A stretch of DNA of 64,000 nt from Nectonema munidae (taxonomy: Eukaryota > Nematomorpha > Nectonematoida > Nectonematidae), in the NCBI GenBank assembly GCA_030549495.1, contig JAUIRK010000443.1, positions 62,001-126,000 of the forward strand, in the 5' to 3' direction. Shown here in pieces: positions 1 through 12,200 of the stretch. The translations under genes were made by a program, and so were the position numbers. Positions within the stretch are counted from its first letter, which is position 1; each line of letters starts with the position of its first letter. The notes beneath the pieces are model-generated. The model was given only the letters and a program-made list of their open reading frames with translations. It was not told where the DNA came from and did no database searches.

Positions 1-3000
1 GAGAATCGAGCAATCTCGAGACAGAAGCTCTAGTTGCACCGACATAGTAACAAGTATATAGAGATAGAATATGACGTAAAAAGTGTTTCTGCTCCGTGTT
101 CACTTGAATGCTCCATGTTTCATTGTGTAACGCGTATTACTTACACAAAAAACCGGTGGAAAACGTTTATTGGATTGGGCATAGCAACACGCTAAAGTAT
201 TTTTTTATAATTCAAACTTATATTTTTTAAAAGAATTCATTGTTAATCAATATCTTAATTGAGGTTTGTAATGAAGTAAGCTAAAATATTAGGGAAATTT
301 GTATATAAGAGTTTTGTGTTTCAATATTATATATATACAAAATATTAAAATGTACCTATTGATAATAATTTTAATACTTAATTATCATTATTTATTTCTT
401 TGGTTGAAAACTTTTTGCCTCTTTGACTTTTTATATGGGTCCTTTTGAATTTTTAATGAGGCCGTTTTTACCAAAAAACTGTAGCCATTTTGGTAGTGGG
501 TCCTTTTTCACCAGACCCCCTGCACTTTAGATGGAGGGGCCTATTCCGAATTACCCCATAGCCGGCTACCTGTCTGAGTATATAAGAATCCCAGAATATT
601 ATATCCAGTGAAAAAAATTACTTTATGAAAAAATGTTTCCACAAATGAATATAAATAAAATAGGCGAAGAACTTAAGTATTTTTTAGGCATATCAGGTCA
701 TAAAAAAGAGAACTTCTACACATTATTTTCATAGTTAATACATTGAGGCTTAAATTTTCCGTTTTTAAATAAATTTTGTTTGCAGAAGGCCTACTGGTAG
801 GAGTGTGGTTTCGTGAAGAACAGCCCTGGTTTCAATATCGGTTAGTGAACATTCCTATATGATCGGTGCACTTATGGAAGAAAAAAAGTTTGATGGCTTT
901 TATCAAAAGTTTTTATGTAGTTTGCTTATTCTCTCCTATATTTAAGTTTTATAATATCCATTTTTTTATTGAATGAAAGAAGCAAAAAAATTTAAAAAAC
1001 ATTTGTGATTGATTATTTCATCTTTCTGAAAAGGTAGTGAACATTGGTAACGAAAATGGTGAAAAATTTAGCGCCAAAACTGGAAAAACTTGTATAGTCA
1101 TTTACTGTAGTGCTAGCTAATTTTTGCTGTACAGTTCACACAAATAATTATGATCCATATAGCACAGAAAAAGTGCTACTATTCTCAAAAAGCACAAAGT
1201 CATTGATGGACAAATACTTTTCATCGTATTTGACTAAATATATTTAACTTACAAATAAATTTTAATATATTCAAAAACTAATTATAAGTTTTGGAATGAT
1301 AACTGGACAGAGTTGGTATTTGTGATGTAATTAATTTTAATTATGCTTAAATTGTACAGCTCAAAATATGAAATTTGTTTTCTTATTTTTAAAGGTTTTT
1401 CATATTTTTTATTTTTTTAAATAATCAGAATTTTAAGTAAATATATTGTGAGCAGTTGTCCAATGGGCAATTTTCGTCGACAATTGTCCTAGAACCTTGC
1501 AAAAAGTTGCATATTTATCAAATTTTTTTCTCAATTTTCAATTTTTTTTGTAATTTTGTTAGAAAATATGTTGATATTGTTAATCTATCTAGACTAACAG
1601 ACCCACTATAAAATGGCTTCTTTTTTTCTGACAAAGTTGTGGCTGGACTTCGTGATCAAAATTTATTTAGCGAATCGCAACTTTCATCTCTCATTGATGA
1701 CGACGATTTTCAATGAAGAAGAAATGTACATATACACAATGGCAAGTATAGCTATAATATTTGTCTTCACGTTCAATGTATTCCCCCCCCCCCCTTCCTC
1801 ACGTCTTTGAATAATTCGCACTTTTGGATAATAGAACAGATAAACATGGAATTAATGGTGCTAAGAAAGTGTATATAAAGATACGTTGTGAAGTAATAAG
1901 CAATTCTAATAACGTTTCTAACACAGCATGCGATGCTATTTAGTGTAGGTAAGCGTTACTTCTAAGCTTTGTAAAATCTTAAAGGCACAAAGAATTCATA
2001 GCTAGGAATCTCAGACAAAATGATTGAACAAATGAATACTTTTATATGGTGACGCTGGTAAGACAGTAAATGTAAAACAAATTCTTCGGTAGAGTGCCCT
2101 TTTCTTGTCATTGAAAAAAAAATGTTTATTGATTTTCGTTGCCAACTATACCTTGATCCAGCTCGAACAAACTTCATCAAAACTTCTTGACAGAGCTTAA
2201 CTTAGTACAGCGTTGTGTCTTCCGAACATATTTGTTGAAACACGTCCACAATTGATCATTCAAGCGAAATTATAAAAATAATTTGTATCTAGTCAATTAC
2301 CTAAGTTTTAGTATACGTGGATTCAAGAAAAAAATCAAAGAAAGATACATTGAAAATTATAAAGTTAAATGCTCTCTAAGTAACTGTTTTTCTTGTAAAT
2401 TTTCAATCCAATTGGATTCTTGATGTTTTTTTTGCAACTATAAAATCTTCTAATCCTAATGTGAATATTATGAATTAACTAACATTGTATTATATTTTTT
2501 CTTTGTGCAATATCATTTAAGCGGCTCATGGGCCTTTTGGATTGCACAGTTTTCTTTCTTTTTTATATATTTTTTTATTATTGTTGTGTCTTTTTGTTAT
2601 GGTAATTTTAATGTGTCACATTTTGATTTTTCTATATTTCGAGTTTTTCTTCTACTTTTTTTTTTAATTCAAACAACTTTGATGGAGTTTGATTCCACTC
2701 ACTTAAATTATAAACATTAATATATTAACAAAACATTGTGTCACTCATGTTTTGTTTAAAATAAACTTCTTCTTCTCCTCAATTGTCCACAAAAAGTGTC
2801 ATCAAAATTTCGACAAAGAACAGGCAACTGTGAAAAAAATCTTTTTGTAAATGCCTCTAAGAAAATGCAATTTTCTGCGTTGATATTTTTTAATTAATTT
2901 TTTCAAAAAATATTTGCAATAGAAAGTTTTTTACATGAAATATTCTTAAAAAGATTAATCAAAAAAATAATTGATATTGAGATAGTAATTAAGTTGGAGA

Positions 3001-3042
3001 GTTAATTAGTTAATCGTTATAATCGAAATTCATACCAAGTTA
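1..3042. other. AT-rich intergenic stretch, no gene supported
   Basis: No coding region with recognisable homology is visible on either strand; open frames are short and low complexity. Around 480-590 there is a locally GC-richer patch that looks like a mobile-element end but has no resolvable termini. At about 786-836 a 51-base segment lies between a possible acceptor (TTTGCAG) and a possible donor (GTTAGTG) and is open in one frame, but it could equally be a weak tRNA-like repeat head. A run of C occurs near 1783-1794. Confidence 0.6.
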
Positions 3043-3190
3043 AAAGGTAAAGGTACTGTCGGGTGTTTTTATCGAGAAGGCAAAGTTGCGCCGCTTGTAT
3101 CAAACTATGAGGAAAGCAGGCTTAATGCGGGATCGAACCCAAGAACTTGAGTAATCGAAACCGAGTATCTAACCAACCCTGCTCACGCCC
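3043..3190 (-). repeat. tRNA-derived SINE (family 1)
   Basis: Read on the minus strand it begins GGGCGTGAGCAGGG and has a tRNA-type A box (TGGTTAGATACTCGG) and B box (GGGTTCGATCCC), then a non-tRNA body ending in GGTACCTTTACC-like sequence. The same roughly 140-base unit recurs at 28859, 30311, 33289, 42801, 50518 and 58551 in both orientations, which shows it is a dispersed retroposon and not a tRNA gene. Confidence 0.85.
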
Positions 3191-3795
3191 AAAGTAAGGT
3201 GTGTACATTGTACATGTGAACATTTAATTCATTAAAATAAGCATATTATATTTTTATTTGTAAAAAAACATCAATTCAAGTTCGTTTCTCTTTTTTTGTA
3301 ATTCATATATAAAAATGCATCACTCATTTCGTTTTGTAAGCTCTAACTTTTTGACTTCTATTTTGGTGAGTAATTTTTCTGCTCGTTACATTCATCGAAG
3401 TCATTTTTACAGTTGTCAAAACATTATCGTCACACTATTATCAATATAGGTTAAATTTTATCAATTGCTCTAACTCTTCATAATACAGAACTTGCTTCTT
3501 TCATGAATCTCATCATTATTAACATCATCACGACCATCAATATCTGAAACATCTCGTTTTGAAAAATAAAACCCAAATTTTTAAATTATTCTTCACATAC
3601 TAAAAGCAAAATTGTCTTCAACAACAAATTGCATCAAGCATACATTCACCTTAAAATCTTCTATATATTTTCTTCCACTTCATAAATGTCTGAAATTTTT
3701 GTGCATTATTTTTTTGCGTAATAAAAATTCATAATAATATTTTTCAGTTGAATAAGATATTCTTCTAAAAATTTCTTCGTTTTTATGGAACTGCG

Positions 3796-3931
3796 TTAAA
3801 CCTTTCATGACAGGAAAAATCAGACAATATTTATTAAAAAGCAGAAGATTCATATACAAAACTATTTGAAAAGGCAGATGAAGGTAAAATTGTTTATGTA
3901 TCATATGATACACTGTTCATGAAAGGGTTAA
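3796..3931. mobile_element. TTAA-flanked MITE, piggyBac-like
   Basis: TTAA at 3796-3799 and 3928-3931 brackets a 128-bp unit whose ends are inverted repeats (ACCTTTCATGACAG and CTGTTCATGAAAGGG). Internal words (CAGACAATAT near the left, GGCAGATGAAGGTAAAAT near the right) match a second copy at 53584-53707. TTAA target duplication is the hallmark of piggyBac transposition. There is no room for a transposase, so this is a non-autonomous copy. Confidence 0.85.
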
Positions 3932-4491
3932 AATGGAGTTTAAAGAAAATTTGCTTTTAAAGGAACCGAAAGAATATGATCGCTATAAGTGGATTTCTTT
4001 ATAACCGAAACCGTTATATATACGCTTATCACTGTACTATATTTTTTGCAGAAGTTTGTCTTTAATGCAAAAAATGAAAGATTTAATAATTTTGCTAATT
4101 GAAACTAAAAACATTTTCTATAGTCTCATCTTGAAATGATGGATGGGATCATTATTAATATTGCATAACAATAACACCTATAAATATAAGTGAAAAAATA
4201 ATTAAAACATATATTGTTTATATTTTATTTTTTAATTAAATTGCTACAAATAAATTCGCATATTTACTTTTATCATTCTCATCATCATCATCATCATCAT
4301 TTTCATCGAAATTCATTATCATTTAAATATTCACAATGAAGTCTTGCACATTTTTGCTGATTATTTTCTAATTTACCAACTAACAAAAACATTATGTTTT
4401 GTATATAAAATTATATAAAAAAATTATTTTGATAAACTTATAATTTTGAAAAAAAATTCCAATTTATTAAATCTTCCAAACCTTCAAGAGG

Positions 4492-5110
4492 TAGGATACG
4501 TGGGACAATCTCTCATAATTTTAATCACTCTCAAACAAAATTTCTACAGGATAAAGACGTGCAAAATACCTCCTGAATTTATTAGCTACATTACACGTGA
4601 CTGGATATTTCGCCAACAGACATTTAGCGAAAAGGACAATTGGCCGAACGGACATTTGGTCAAATGTACAAATTGAGAATTTTTGCAGACATTTACTTTT
4701 AGAAAGTTTGCAAGCTTTTGCTCAATACAAATCTGCAGTGTAATTTTGCTTTCTTTTTCTATATTCTTAACTTCTATACACAAATGATGTGATGAATAAT
4801 TTCATCTACTCGAAGTTAAATGCCAAATGTGTTATGATATGATATCTTTTTATATATATTTATAGTTATGATATTTTATTGAGATATAGTTTTTTAACAT
4901 TAAAACAATATTATTTTATTGGTTGGAAAAGTCTAGAAAATTGCCATATTTTATTTACATTTTGGGTTAAATACCCGTCCTTCAAAAGTTTATTCGGTTA
5001 TATGTCCTTTTGATAAAATTTTTGATCAGCCATATGTTCGTCGAACTAATGCTCGTCAGCTAAATGTCCATTCTGACAAATGCCTATCGGCCAAATGTCC
5101 GGGTACCACA
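4492..5110. mobile_element. Foldback-type MITE with GGACATTTGGCC-like arms
   Basis: The left arm (about 4601-4672) contains repeated words of the type GACATTTAGCG and GGACATTTGGTCAA. The right arm (about 4975-5106) carries their reverse complements (CAGCTAAATGTCC, CGGCCAAATGTCCGG). The arms are built of short internally repeated modules around an AT-rich core. No coding capacity and no clear target duplication are seen. Superfamily is not assigned. Confidence 0.6.
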
Positions 5111-5139
5111 CTACTACCACATAATTTTACAAAGGTTTT

Positions 5140-5189
5140 GACAAATGATGAAAAGAGGTCCCTGAGAGTAAAAAGCTTGAGAACCACTG
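5140..5189 (+). mobile_element. hAT-type terminal fragment
   Basis: The sequence AGCTTGAGAACCACTG, ending at 5189, matches the common right terminus of hAT elements (reverse complement begins CAGTGGTTCTCAAGC). No partner terminus or transposase was found nearby, so only one end of a relic is called. Confidence 0.5.
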
Positions 5190-5697
5190 TATTTAGAAGA
5201 TCTATGTAGCATTTTTGTCTTCCAAGGCCTCTCAATACGCCACTGGCTATTTTTTTGCTTTTCTTTAAAAGTAGGTGGCTATAATTTGTTTCTTAGTTAA
5301 GATTCTTTCAAAAAATTCTTACATTTGTATTTATTCATTTTATTCAGTTTCCTTGCTTCGAGAGATTATACGACAGATATGGATAAACATTGAAATAACT
5401 TTGATGACAGTTTACTTACTGCATACATCTGGAATAATAAGCCATATTTGTAACAAAGCATTACACAATACGATGATAGATAACGCATACTGCTAACTAA
5501 GCCTTGTATAATATCCGTCTATATATAATGTATAGTATATAGGATAATCTAAATAAGCCTGTATAATAATACATCGCAGATTATTATTATTATTATTATA
5601 TGTTTCGCCTCGTGAGCACTACTTTGCTTTATGCTGATATTTCAGATGGCCTACACTGACTACTGAAAATCGCAATATATAATTCTTCACTTCCAAG

Positions 5698-7203
5698 ATG
5701 CGACACCTTCAAATATCCACCGTCCTTTTATTTTTTTTGCTCGTTTTTTTCACTGCTCTAGCAAACTTCCACACTATAGCGCGTACCTACGATGCCTTTT
5801 TAGCAAGAAAGAGCGAAGATCTGATTAAAAGGAAAGTGGGTGAGAATGCGAGAGCAGGATTCAATGATAAAAAGAGGATCATTGTTTTTATTGGAGATGG
5901 CATGGGCCTGACTTCCACAAGCATAGGAAGGGTATGGAAAAAAGAAATATCTGGCAGGAAGGATGCATTGCTTTCCTGGGAGTCGTTTAAGCACGTTGGA
6001 GTCGTGAGAACTGAAAACTTTGATCACTTCATAAGCGAATCAGCTTCAACTGCCACGGCGCTCTTTTGTGGAGTCGTTTCAAAGAGTTTTACAGTTGGCG
6101 TCAATTCTTCTGCCACCAAAAACGACTGTTCCACACTGACCAATTCCATTGTCAACTGCATTGGTGACGATGCTGTAAAAAGTGACATATCTTTTGGCTT
6201 TGTCACTACAAATGCTGTCACTGATGCAACTTTGGCGCCCTTATATTCCCATTCTGTACAGAGAAGTTGGCAAAGTGATGAAGATCTTCCTAAGAACTGT
6301 AAATGCAAAGATATCGCAAGCCAATTAATCAAAGATTATCCGGGTAAGAAATTTAAAGTTGTTTTGGGTGGTGGTTTGGATAGATTTTTACCGAAAAGCA
6401 AAGGTGGAAACAGAATTAAAGACGAAGACTTGATTGATACTTGGAAAAAGGAAAAGTCTAGTCTAAAAGAATCATTTGCCTTTGTCAAAAATTTTCATGA
6501 ATTATCTCAAATCAATCCTAGCAAAGTTGATGGCATCTTTGGCCTTCTCGCTAAGGGACACTTGGGGTATGAAATCAATAGAAAAACAAAGGAATACCAA
6601 CTACTCACAATGATGAAAAAAGCACTGGATATCCTTGAAAAAGATCATAAAGGATACGTTCTAATAGTGGAAGGGGGTAGAATAGATCATGCCCATCACA
6701 AGAATTTAGGATTTGAAGCGTCGAATGAAATCCTGGCGCTGGACGCTTGTGTTTCCTACGCTAAAAATAACGTGAAAAATGCACTGATTCTCGTAACTGC
6801 TGATCATTCACACGCGGTCTCTTTTTCGGCGCACTTTCCCAAAAAAGACGCCCTCTTTAACTTCGTGCAAAATAGTGACGACTCCATTTCGTATTCAGAA
6901 GTGAACAACCTACCTTATATGCCCATCTCCTACGCAAATGGACCTGGCTACGCTAAACAATTCACCTTGGTTCTAGGTAACGAAGAAAGGAGAAAAAAGT
7001 TGATAAAGGTGGGTGCTCAAAATTTGCAAGCAAGAATCAAAAAGGGAGGTGTTGCCTTTTCATCCGGTTATCCTCTTAAATCGGCTGAACACGGTGGAGC
7101 AGATGTAGTTTCCTACTCAGACGGTCCATTTTCATTTTTGTTCACAGGTGTTTTAGATCAACATTACATCTATCACGCTTTGAAGTATGTTCTATACTTT
7201 TAA
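5698..7203 (+). CDS. Secreted alkaline phosphatase, single exon
   Basis: A 501-residue alkaline phosphatase: a metal-dependent phosphomonoesterase, probably extracellular. Residues 1-22 form a hydrophobic signal peptide. The family metal and catalytic set is complete: D67 in VFIGDGMG, nucleophile S115, T178, substrate-binding R189, E325 in VEGGRID, D330, H334, D369-H370 in TADHSH, and H465 in EHGGAD. Two details are unusual. The residue before the nucleophile is E114 where most members have Asp (SESAST instead of xDSAGT), and D176-A-T178 resembles the bacterial arrangement more than the His found in vertebrate enzymes. The protein ends soon after the conserved HYIYHALKY-like core, with no hydrophobic GPI-anchor tail visible, so it is probably soluble. 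The start is the first ATG before the signal peptide. No intron is present, unlike most animal members. An AATAAA at 7235 follows the stop. Confidence 0.95.
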   Translation: MRHLQISTVLLFFLLVFFTALANFHTIARTYDAFLARKSEDLIKRKVGENARAGFNDKKRIIVFIGDGMGLTSTSIGRVWKKEISGRKDALLSWESFKHVGVVRTENFDHFISESASTATALFCGVVSKSFTVGVNSSATKNDCSTLTNSIVNCIGDDAVKSDISFGFVTTNAVTDATLAPLYSHSVQRSWQSDEDLPKNCKCKDIASQLIKDYPGKKFKVVLGGGLDRFLPKSKGGNRIKDEDLIDTWKKEKSSLKESFAFVKNFHELSQINPSKVDGIFGLLAKGHLGYEINRKTKEYQLLTMMKKALDILEKDHKGYVLIVEGGRIDHAHHKNLGFEASNEILALDACVSYAKNNVKNALILVTADHSHAVSFSAHFPKKDALFNFVQNSDDSISYSEVNNLPYMPISYANGPGYAKQFTLVLGNEERRKKLIKVGAQNLQARIKKGGVAFSSGYPLKSAEHGGADVVSYSDGPFSFLFTGVLDQHYIYHALKYVLYF

Positions 7204-7234
7204 GTATTTTTAAACAATATTCTTCTCTTTTTTT

Positions 7235-7240
7235 AATAAA
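7235..7240 (+). terminator. Polyadenylation signal AATAAA of the alkaline phosphatase gene
   Basis: A canonical AATAAA lies 32 bases after the TAA stop, followed by a T/G-containing stretch. It supports a short 3' UTR and argues against a further downstream exon, although GTATGT near the end of the reading frame resembles a donor site. Confidence 0.7.
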
Positions 7241-7780
7241 ATCTTGATTGCAAATATTACGTTTTAACTCAATTCCACTCAACTTTAAGAAAACTATGTA
7301 AATAATTCTTTTACCAGTTACAGGCTCTAACTATGATTAAGAATGGCGTGATCTACTCAGCGTTATATTTGGTAGTTGTCTAATTTTTATATTCATCTTA
7401 TATAAATAAATGATATCATACCACCGGTGTATACTGTAAAGGCGCAGTGTCATAGATGATGTGAGTTGACAATAACGATTGGCTTAGTGAGTTTTAAGGT
7501 CGCAAACATTTTTTCTTTTTATTTTCAATTAAAAAATGAAATTTTAGTTTTATCGAGATGATAAAACTTCTAATAGTATTGAAAGTATTTTTTGTGCTCA
7601 ACAGAGCCTTTAACAAAGTTTCCAATAATATTTTCTGAATTCAATACTTCCACAAATCCGAATCTCTTTTTAATTTTTAGTGTTTTATTCCAAATGACTT
7701 CTCTATCATTGATTCAAAGTATTTCTCATATATTGCCTTTAGAAATTTGTGAAACTGTGCTCAGCATATATTTTTCAATC

Positions 7781-8580
7781 TAGTGAAAAGCGGGCCTCAA
7801 ATCATGATGCACTGATTGACATTTCAATCATCAATTTGATTCGTTACTGATAATAATCTAGAGTTACGATGTGCGAAGCGTGACGAATATGTGAGCATCA
7901 TCTATCTGCAATTAGGCCAAATGACAAATTTGCTAATGAGATCAATAGTTTTCATCATTTGTGTCGAGTCCTGATGAAATTTTACGGTTTCCTTCATTCA
8001 CAAAGTGTGTTATTGTGTTAATAAATACTGAAAAGATTTTATGAACTGGGTGTAATGATGACTAAAAAATGAGAAGTGCTAAGTTTTCACGCCACTTTAT
8101 TAATCTGTTTATGAAGACAAGGGATTGACAAACTTCCGACCGCTATCAAAGTTGCCCCATTAGAGTTTTTCATAGATTTCACTCTGATATACTCGTATGG
8201 AAAAAATCAAGAAATTTTTTTTTGAATAATCCTATAGTTAGATAAAGTCAATCATTATAAAAACAAGTAAGAATTAAGTAAAAGTTAAACTTCTTTTTCT
8301 TCTATAATTCGTTAGGGGAGAAATGTCTAAGTAAACCTACAAACACATAAAACCAAACTGACACCTCATTCAAACACAAAAATAACATCATATGTATTGG
8401 TATATGTAAACACCTCTAATTTTGTAAAGGAAGTGAAACATTATGATTGGTTTACTTTAGGTGTTATAGACAAGATTTAAACAGATTCAAGAGTTGGTAT
8501 TTGTCATTTTCCAGTGGATTTTGATTTTGACTTGGAGTCCGCCAACTATGCAGCTATTTTCATTTATAATTTATAAACCA
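7781..8580 (-). mobile_element. Short non-autonomous relative of the 9257-12315 element
   Basis: The left part (about 7784-8220) aligns with 9257-9840, sharing GTGAAAAGCGGGCCTCAA, a GAAGTGCTAAGTTT / TAGTGCTAAGTTT block and a GACAAACTTCCG / GGCAAACCCTCG block. The right part (8227-8530) aligns with 11959-12270, sharing AATCCTATA, a GATTGGTTTACTT block and GTTATAGACAAGATTTA. The roughly 2.1 kb that the longer copy has between these two blocks, which includes its whole coding region, is absent. The two copies are clearly diverged. Strand is given relative to the coding strand of the longer copy. Termini and target duplication are not resolved. Confidence 0.65.
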
Positions 8581-8629
8581 ATACAAAAGCTAAACCTTAT
8601 AAAGACATTTTTATTTAATTATCAAGCCT

Positions 8630-9120
8630 TAATTGCGAAAACAGGATCTAGAAATTAAACCAGCCTGTAGATTTAGTATATAAGAATATATTTTTAGATA
8701 CAATTTCCGGGTATCAAGTCATAATTTAATTAACACTTCCAGACAATTTTACAACATAATTACAAAACTGAGTTCTAGAAATTGAAATAATTTGGTAGAT
8801 ATAGTTATTAAAAAAAGAGATTTTATTAAAAATATGAATCTTATTTTTAAGAAAACTTTATCATATATCCAAATTTTAATTGACATTTACCACAACCAAG
8901 ACGTATTTTATAATAAAATTATATAATAGTTGTGCGATGCTTTCAAAGCTGTATAATATGCAAAATTTTAAAAGTGAATCTAATGTAGACGGCATTTTAT
9001 AATAATGTAATCTATATAATATATATATAATATCAAAATTTTGTTGAAAAGATTGGATTTTGATTGACAGTTTTTACAACTACCATAAAAATAGTAACAA
9101 AATTGCAACTAGCGATTTAA
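8630..9120. repeat. Degenerate tandem repeat, 3-4 units
   Basis: Similar blocks recur near 8711, 8868 and 9050 (variants of TTTTAATTGACATTTACCAC, each followed by an AAAATTA-like run). A TCTAGAAATTAAA / TCTAGAAATTGAAA pair lies about 130 bases apart at 8648 and 8775. The period is about 130-180 bases with strong divergence. The array fills the gap between the two related elements on either side. Confidence 0.4.
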
Positions 9121-9256
9121 GGAAATGAGAGGAAATTGGATTTATTTAGCCAAATTTAAGCAATAAATGTTTTAGTTGAGGAGAAAGTGCATATAAGCTT
9201 AAATATACTTTAGTATTTCAAAGTGAGGAAATGTTGAAACACTTGCCGTTAAATCT

Positions 9257-12200
9257 TGTGAAAAGCGGGCCTCAATTCGTGATGCATTGATTGGCATTTC
9301 AATCATTAGTTTGATTCGTTGCTGATAATAATAATAATTAATCAAAAGTTATGATGTGCAACGCATATGTGAGGAGTATCATCTCCCTGTGAATATGCCG
9401 AACACATTGTCACATATAATATTGCTAGTGAGAAAAAAATTACAATCGCACTGCAAATAGAACTTGACAAGAGAATTTTTTCCCAAAAAATTGAGAACCG
9501 GACTGTCAAAAAAATAATTATATTAGAGGCCGAGTACTATAAAATCGCTAGAGGCATTGCCCCAGTGTAAAATATGCTAGAGACCGAATTGTTCCACTAA
9601 AAAAACTTTAAAATGTTTAAAGGCCGAGTTGACCTGCTTCTGGGTTTAATGAGGAATTAATCAAAAATGAGTAGTGCTAAGTTTGTACATCCACTTTATT
9701 TATGTTAATGAAGACCAAAGGTGGGCAAACCCTCGCCTACTGGCGAAATTGCCCGGTGGGAATTTTTTATAGCTCCCGCAGTCTGATAACACTGTGTAAC
9801 AAATTTGAGGTTCAAAAAAATTACAAGTTAAGTAAGACTTCTTTCTGGGTCGAAAAATTGTCCTGATTCTGAATATGACCTTTATTTATCCAGATTAGGC
9901 ACTGTTTTCCAATGCCATGCACAATATGTTTCATAAAATACTATATAATATTGCATTACACAACATTGTAAATACTGAAATTACAAAAAACAACAAAAAT
10001 TTAGTTGCTATAACAAAACATTTATTCTTTATAAATTAAAAATATACACATGCCAGTTCAAACAACCTTTGTCCTTCTAACCCTTTTGTGTAAAGTGTGA
10101 TCTTCCGTTTTTATACCCCGGCAGTAGTCTGCCAACATACCAGGGTTCCATTTTCCTTTGAATCGTCGCTCCATCACTGATATATCTTGATGAAAGCTCT
10201 CGCCATGTTCATCACTCACTTCTCCAAGATTTTCAGCAAAAAATCCAGATGAGAATGGAGCACATGAACTTTTAGAGACATATTACATCCCATGTCATGG
10301 TAATGACTTAGCAAATTATTCACAACATAGTCTTTTGAACGATGTTTGCCCAAAAAGTTATTGCAAACTTCTCTGAATGACTCAAACACAAGCTTCTCTT
10401 TTATCATGAGATGTGTGACAAAAGTTTCATCAAGCGCGATTTTTCGAATCTGAGGACCTATGAAGACACCTTCTTTAATTTTAGCTTTACTGAGGGAAGG
10501 GAACTTTTCTGCAAGGTATGCAAATACGGAGGATTTCTTGTCCAAAGCTTTCACAAATTGTTTGAACAAGCCACGTTTAATATGCAGAGGTGGTAAAACA
10601 ATTCTATCACTTTTTATAAGGGGTTTGTTTATAATGTTGTGCTTTCCTTGCTCTAATTCATCCCCGATTGGCCAATCCTTGCGTACATAATGTTCCTCTC
10701 TTAATCTTGAATTCCATAAGCACAGAAAGCAGCAAAATTTAGTATATCCCAGCTGTAAGCCAGTAAGCATGGCTATAACCATAAAATTCGCACAAACATG
10801 CCAGTTATGGTCATCATACTGTATGCTTGTTAAAATTGATTTCAGGTTCTCATATGATTCTTTCATTGGTTGTGCTATAAGCTATGGGAACAGAAGGCTG
10901 CGTGTTACCATTGTGTAGCAGGACAGCTTTGATGCTGTTCTTGGATGCGTCTATGAAAAGTCGCCAGTTCGTTACATCGTATGGAATTTGCAGTTGCTCA
11001 AAAAGCTCAGTGATGTTATTACAAAAACATAAACCACCCTCCATTGTGAATAACGCAAGTAGATCTTGTGATCGTTTTCTGTAAAGTGTAACTTTCACTC
11101 CTTTCCCAAGAAGATTACGTTCTTGAAGCCTTGATGCGAGAAACCCACTTTTGTCTTTGGTTAAGTAAAGATTTCTGCACAAGTCATTTAGAGCCTCTTG
11201 AGAAAATAGTACTGGTTTATTCTCGCTTTCCGGATCACTGGGCTCTATGTATTCACCACTGGAATGTTCATCGGCACTACTGGATATTTGCATTTCTTGA
11301 TCTGGAGGTTTGGGAACAGGAAAATTTTTGGAGTGTTCTACCGGACGTATTGCTGATCGCAAATTGGGGTAAACGATGTGTTTCTTTTTCTTTGCTGTAG
11401 TACAGGCTGTAAAATCATGCTGACAGAAATAGCAATCATTGGAGTGATCTTTCTGCTCACGCCAAATCATCGGCACACCAAACTTCATGTGAACATTTTT
11501 TCCTGCATACCAGGCACTCAGTGTCTTCACACATGTAAGGCAGCGCACATGAGGAGCCCATGATTTATCCTAGTCTCCTAAGTCACAATCGAAGTACGCC
11601 TTATACATTTTCTTGACATGATGTGTGATACTACGCCTTTCTTTAGCAAAAGTCAATTCTCCACATATGTAACAAAATCTGTTTTGATCATTTTTGCACT
11701 GTCTTGCACTCATGTTAAAAAGAAATCAGATCTGAAAAAAACTAAATAGAAGTAATACAATGAAGTAAATAAATTAATATAAACTTTTATAACAACAAGG
11801 GTATACAATGACAATTCTGTAAAAACCCTGTCTAATTTAACAAAAAGAAGGCCAGAAATAGATTCCCCATATAATTTTGCATATAAAAACGGCCACAGAT
11901 GTCTTGTACTTTTTTGAGTGTTGCACAGTGTAATCTAGGAAATTTGCAGTTATATTGTATAATCCTATATTTAAAAAAGTCAAACATTATCTAAGGAAGT
12001 AAGACTTAACTAATAGTTATTAGATAACTCTTAACTTCCTTATATTGATGTATTTGTTTAGAGAAAAATTTTCTAATTAATTGTACAAACACACGAAAGC
12101 AAATTAAAAATAAGGTCATATGTAGCATCTCTAACTAGAAAAAGTGTCAAGTTTTGTAACAGAAGGGAACCTTCATGATTGGTTTACTTCAGGAGTTATA

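Noticed and set aside
3043-3190. tRNA gene suggested by A and B boxes
   Set aside because: The acceptor stem cannot pair, the head is followed by a conserved non-tRNA body, and the unit recurs many times; it is a SINE. The same applies to the other family copies.
6024-6332. Minus-strand open frame inside the alkaline phosphatase gene
   Set aside because: It is the antisense of conserved phosphatase sequence, with no homology or signals.
10411-11563. Several plus-strand frames of 60-90 codons
   Set aside because: All are antisense to the unclassified transposase-like pseudogene.
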